Below, in pieces: positions 58,189 to 64,000 of a stretch of DNA of 64,000 nucleotides (position 1 is its first letter; each line of letters starts with the position of its first letter). The notes beneath the pieces were generated by a model. The model searched no databases, was not told the DNA's origin, and worked only from the letters and a program-made list of their open reading frames with translations. The translations under genes were made by a program, and so were the position numbers. Origin of the DNA: Candidatus Thiodictyon syntrophicum (GTDB lineage Bacteria > Pseudomonadota > Gammaproteobacteria > Chromatiales > Chromatiaceae); the NCBI RefSeq assembly GCF_002813775.1, contig NZ_CP020370.1:1331501-1395500 (forward strand), written 5' to 3'.

Positions 58189-58608
58189 TCATCGTCCACA
58201 ACAGCGCTTATATTTCTGCCCGCTGCCGCAGGGGCAGGGTTCATTGCGCCCGGTACCGGCATACTTCTTGACGGCGCGTCGTGGTGCCGGCGGCGCGATC
58301 TCGCGGATCGGCGCGCTGCCGGACGGTGCCATGGGACCTCGCCGATTCAATCCCGGGAACATCTCCTGGTGGCGCTTGATCATTGGCGTGACGACCGTCC
58401 GCTTGAATGCCTCAAACTCGTCGTCATCCATATGCAAGGTCGGCTGTAGGCTGGCCAGGAACTCGTTCCGGCTCTGCGGTGGCGTCACCGCCAGGTTCCA
58501 GCAGAGTTGGCTCAGCGTGAACGCCTTCTGCAACTGTTCCGGCGAGCCGTCGGTCGCATCGATCAGCGGTTGTGCGAATTTCGAGAGGGCATCGGCAAAA
58601 CCTCCCAT
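58189..58608 (-). CDS. SEC-C metal-binding motif protein
   Basis: A 139-residue protein ending in the SEC-C zinc motif, [20 protein letters not shown], as at the C-terminus of SecA and in YecA/YchJ-type proteins. The N-terminal 90 residues are helical ([40 protein letters not shown]) and resemble small UPF0149-like proteins. GGAGG lies seven bases before the ATG. It may bind ribosomal or SecB-related partners; in this place, downstream in direction of the nuclease remnant and upstream of mod, the role is unknown. Confidence 0.88.
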   Translation of the reverse strand: MGGFADALSKFAQPLIDATDGSPEQLQKAFTLSQLCWNLAVTPPQSRNEFLASLQPTLHMDDDEFEAFKRTVVTPMIKRHQEMFPGLNRRGPMAPSGSAPIREIAPPAPRRAVKKYAGTGRNEPCPCGSGQKYKRCCGR

Positions 58609-58621
58609 AATAAACCTCCGG

Positions 58622-58912
58622 TTAGTGGCGGCGCGGAATTCGGTGGACTGGGCTATCGCTTGTCCACCCTACGGCCGGAATCTTGATCAAGGCTGAATTT
58701 TGGCTGTCCTTGTCGAGCAGACAAGCCCTCACTCCCACTAATACCTCCTCAAGGCTCCGGCACTCAAGCACCCGGTCGGCCCACGCCTCAAGCTGCGTCT
58801 CGCCGGCTTGCTCCAGGCGTTGTTCGGCCCATGAGGGCAACGGGCCGAAGCGGCGGGTCAGCACGCGGCGCAGCAGCTTGCCTTCGCCTTGCTGTACCCC
58901 GTAGGCGCCCAA
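58622..58912 (-). pseudogene. DUF4351 remnant of an Rpn-type nuclease
   Basis: The frame carries KLLRRVLTRRFGPLPSWAEQRLEQAGETQLEAWADRVLECRSLEEVL, the full DUF4351 tail of Rpn/YhgA-like proteins, followed by unrelated residues. The N-terminal catalytic part is absent. It is complementary to the 2304-2711 remnant, which keeps the part just before DUF4351. Close to its end is a CGGAATCTTGATCAAGGCT sequence like the end of the GGCCTTGATCAT elements. Confidence 0.6.
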
Positions 58913-58954
58913 GGCTGAAGCCTTGGACTCCAGGGTGTGCGCCGAACGTCGGCC

Positions 58955-62563
<3,609 letters not shown>

Positions 62564-62690
62564 GGCGGGCTCGGCTGTGGTGTTGGATGGCGGGCGTCGG
62601 GGGCGGGAGTCTACCAAGTCGGCGGGGGCGGCGTGCGGGTCGCTGCGGGGATCCTGGGAGCGCCGGGCGTCCGCCCGGCGCGAGGGCAAG

Positions 62691-62893
62691 CCCCGAAGGG
62701 GCGCAACATACCAGCCCAGGGCAACGCCCTGGGTGGCGCGGTTTCTGAGGTCCAGCCCTGAAGGGGCGTGACATCCATCAGGGCTCAACCGTCACCGGGT
62801 GCGGCCCTATGTCACGCCCTTTCAGGGCTAAACCTCATCCTGCGCCCAACCCAGGGCGCTGCCCTGGGCTGGTATGTAACGCCCCTGCGGGGC
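62691..62893. repeat. Dispersed palindromic repeat (CCCAGGGC family), copy 2, with inverted ends
   Basis: Modules CCCCGAAGGGGCG, ATACCAGCCCAGGGCAACGCCCTGGG and AGCCCTGAAGGGGCGTGACAT on the left face TGTCACGCCCTTTCAGGGCT, CCCAGGGCGCTGCCCTGGGCTGGTAT and CGCCCCTGCGGGG on the right. The whole unit of about 200 bases is an imperfect inverted repeat. Copy 1 is at 1109-1257. Confidence 0.8.
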
Positions 62894-63026
62894 TGAGGAT
62901 GCCGGTGGCAGGCCGTGCGGACACACGCTGGCGGCGACTGTGGATACGGATTGCGCTGCGCTCCATCCAGGCTACGCGCTGGGATACACTGACCCCCGAG
63001 ACGACTGACGGGCGAGGGGCGCGGGC

Positions 63027-63230
63027 ATGGGTACCACGGCGGATCGAATCTTCGCGCAGGCGAGCCGGCTCCCGGAGCCGCTGGCCCGCGAGGTCCTGGA
63101 CTTCATCGGCTATCTGGAGGCCAGGCACGGACTGCGGGATTTGCTCAGCGAAGACCTCAAGGCGGCCCAGGACGGCGCCATGCGCCGCGTCTGGGAAAAT
63201 CCAGACGACGAGGTCTGGAATGACGGTTGA
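63027..63230 (+). CDS. DUF2281-type antitoxin-like protein
   Basis: A 67-residue protein: MGTTADRIFAQASRLPEPLAREVLDFIGYLEARHGLRDLLSEDLKAAQDGAMRRVWENPDDEVWND. The start TTADRIFAQASRLPEPLAREVLDFI.YLE is the DUF2281/VapB-like pattern, and VWENPDDEVWND at the end is typical of antitoxins whose toxin gene overlaps. Indeed an ATG at 63220 starts a second frame (MTVDRQG...) but within about 25 bases it runs into TCGTTCCCACGCTCCCGCG and then a MITE-like element. So the toxin seems to have been cut off by repeat insertion. Confidence 0.8.
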   Translation: MGTTADRIFAQASRLPEPLAREVLDFIGYLEARHGLRDLLSEDLKAAQDGAMRRVWENPDDEVWNDG

Positions 63231-63265
63231 CCGGCAGGGATATTTCTCGTTCCCACGCTCCCGCG

Positions 63266-63433
63266 TCACTGCCATCAGGTTAAGCCTCATGTCCAGTCCG
63301 GTCCGGCCTGGGAGCGCCGCACCCCAGTGCGGCGCGATCTCGCGGATAACTCCGGCGGTGCGGGTTGACCAGAGGCCGCGCCGCACTGGGGTGCGGCGCT
63401 CCCAGTAGCCGTTGCGGCTTGACTTAATGGCAG
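63266..63433. mobile_element. MITE-like element, third copy, inverted and diverged
   Basis: Ends TCACTGCCATCAGGTTAAG and CTTGACTTAATGGCAG, diverged forms of the termini at 19498-19668, with the same core palindrome but in opposite orientation. No target duplication is visible. It separates an orphan antitoxin from the TIR gene. Confidence 0.75.
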
Positions 63434-63472
63434 GGCCTCGGCGCCTGGGAACGAGACAACGAGACCTGGGGG

Positions 63473-64000
63473 ATGGGCGGCTTGGATATCTTCATCAGCT
63501 ATGCACGCAAGGACTTGAGCCGGGTCGAGCCCATCGCCCGGGCGCTCGAGTCGCTGGGCTATGGCGTCTGGTGGGATGCGGACCTGCGTGCCGGGCGGCG
63601 CTTCGACGAGGAGATCGAACGGGCACTGGCCGCGGCGCGGTGTGTGCTGGTGGTCTGGACCGCGACCTCGGTGCAGCGCCAATGGGTGCGCGCCGAGGCG
63701 GCCGAGGCCCTGGACGCCAACAAGCTGGTGCCGGTCTTCCTCGAGCCGGTCAAGCCGCCGCTCTATTTTCGCCATGTCCACGGGGTGGACCTCGGCGGCT
63801 GGGACGGCCGACCGGAGCACGGCGGATTCCAGCGGCTCAGGCGTGATATCGCGGAATTGGCTGGGCCGGGCACCGATGCTGGCGACGCAGGTCCGGAAAT
63901 GGTGTGGGCGGCGGCCTTACCACCACCCAAGGTGGGAGAGCCCGGCAGTGTCTTCCACGACCAGCTCAAGGACGGCGGTCAGGGTCCGCAGATGGTCTGG
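63473..64000 (+). CDS. TIR domain protein continuing into an FGE-like domain, 3' end outside window
   Basis: An open frame from the ATG at 63473 to the window edge (176 residues). Residues 1 to about 130 are a TIR domain: LDIFISYARKDLSRVEPIARALESLGYGVWWD, LRAGRRFDEEIERALAAARCVLVVWTATS, and QWVRAEAAEALD with the conserved Glu of NAD-cleaving TIRs. The end reads GSVFHDQLKDGGQGPQMVW, the usual lead-in of an FGE-sulfatase domain (compare GPEMVVVPAGSYLMGS in the protein at 21751-22980). So this is most likely a TIR-FGE fusion. The ATG is preceded by CTGGGGG; the start fits the TIR domain exactly. Confidence 0.85.
   Translation, partial: MGGLDIFISYARKDLSRVEPIARALESLGYGVWWDADLRAGRRFDEEIERALAAARCVLVVWTATSVQRQWVRAEAAEALDANKLVPVFLEPVKPPLYFRHVHGVDLGGWDGRPEHGGFQRLRRDIAELAGPGTDAGDAGPEMVWAAALPPPKVGEPGSVFHDQLKDGGQGPQMVW

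Overview
This window looks like chromosome of a high-GC gammaproteobacterium, most likely a purple sulfur bacterium (Chromatiaceae). The strongest organism marker is a secreted Gly/Tyr/Asn-rich protein at 52917-53372 with the sequence style of Chromatiaceae sulfur globule proteins. The housekeeping genes (rpoC, pst, metG, dnaE, leuA, dcd) fit the same assignment. No tRNA, rRNA or CRISPR array was recognised.

Layout. 1-5 kb: the end of rpoC, then a run of small, degraded or orphan genes (frameshifted small ORF, DUF433 antitoxin, membrane protein, Rpn-type nuclease tail, methyltransferase). 4-10 kb: a complete phosphate-uptake operon pstS-pstC-pstA-pstB-phoU on the minus strand, with two Pho-box-like sites in front of pstS. 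10.9-19.3 kb: small secreted protein, metallophosphatase, dcd, several gene fragments, a Uma2 nuclease, Mrp ATPase and metG. 19.5-24.5 kb: an accessory island with a broken TIR-CHAT protein, an FGE-sulfatase-domain protein and a HicAB toxin-antitoxin pair. 24.7-34.2 kb: a DUF4124 protein, a mirror-image pair of glycosyltransferase/polysaccharide-deacetylase gene couples, a heptosyltransferase-like gene and a large mechanosensitive channel. 34.4-39.8 kb: a broken small gene with an XRE regulator, recQ, a lipoprotein and an outer-membrane barrel. 40-43.4 kb: rfbBACD for dTDP-L-rhamnose. 43.7-53.4 kb: a helical protein of unknown role, Uma2, an unusual trypsin-like protease, hemerythrin, DAHP synthase, a retropepsin-like protein, leuA, a family-4 uracil-DNA glycosylase and the sulfur globule protein. 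53.7-58.9 kb: a type III-like restriction-modification pair, a SEC-C protein and a DUF4351 remnant. 59-64 kb: dnaE, an orphan antitoxin, and the start of a TIR protein that runs into an FGE-like domain at the window edge.

The most unusual feature is the density and variety of palindromic intergenic repeats. At least two families behave like small non-autonomous mobile elements: one has ends GGCCTTGATCAT and 8-bp target duplications (27590-27767, 53492-53635); another has 21-bp inverted termini and a 10-bp target duplication (19498-19668). One GC-rich core occurs inside both kinds of termini, so the elements look modular or nested. Other hairpins have arms made of short tandem units. A different palindromic element sits in each of the three gaps between pstS, pstC, pstA and pstB. 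The two TIR proteins, with FGE domains beside or fused to them, are the best candidates for a defence or signalling system worth follow-up.
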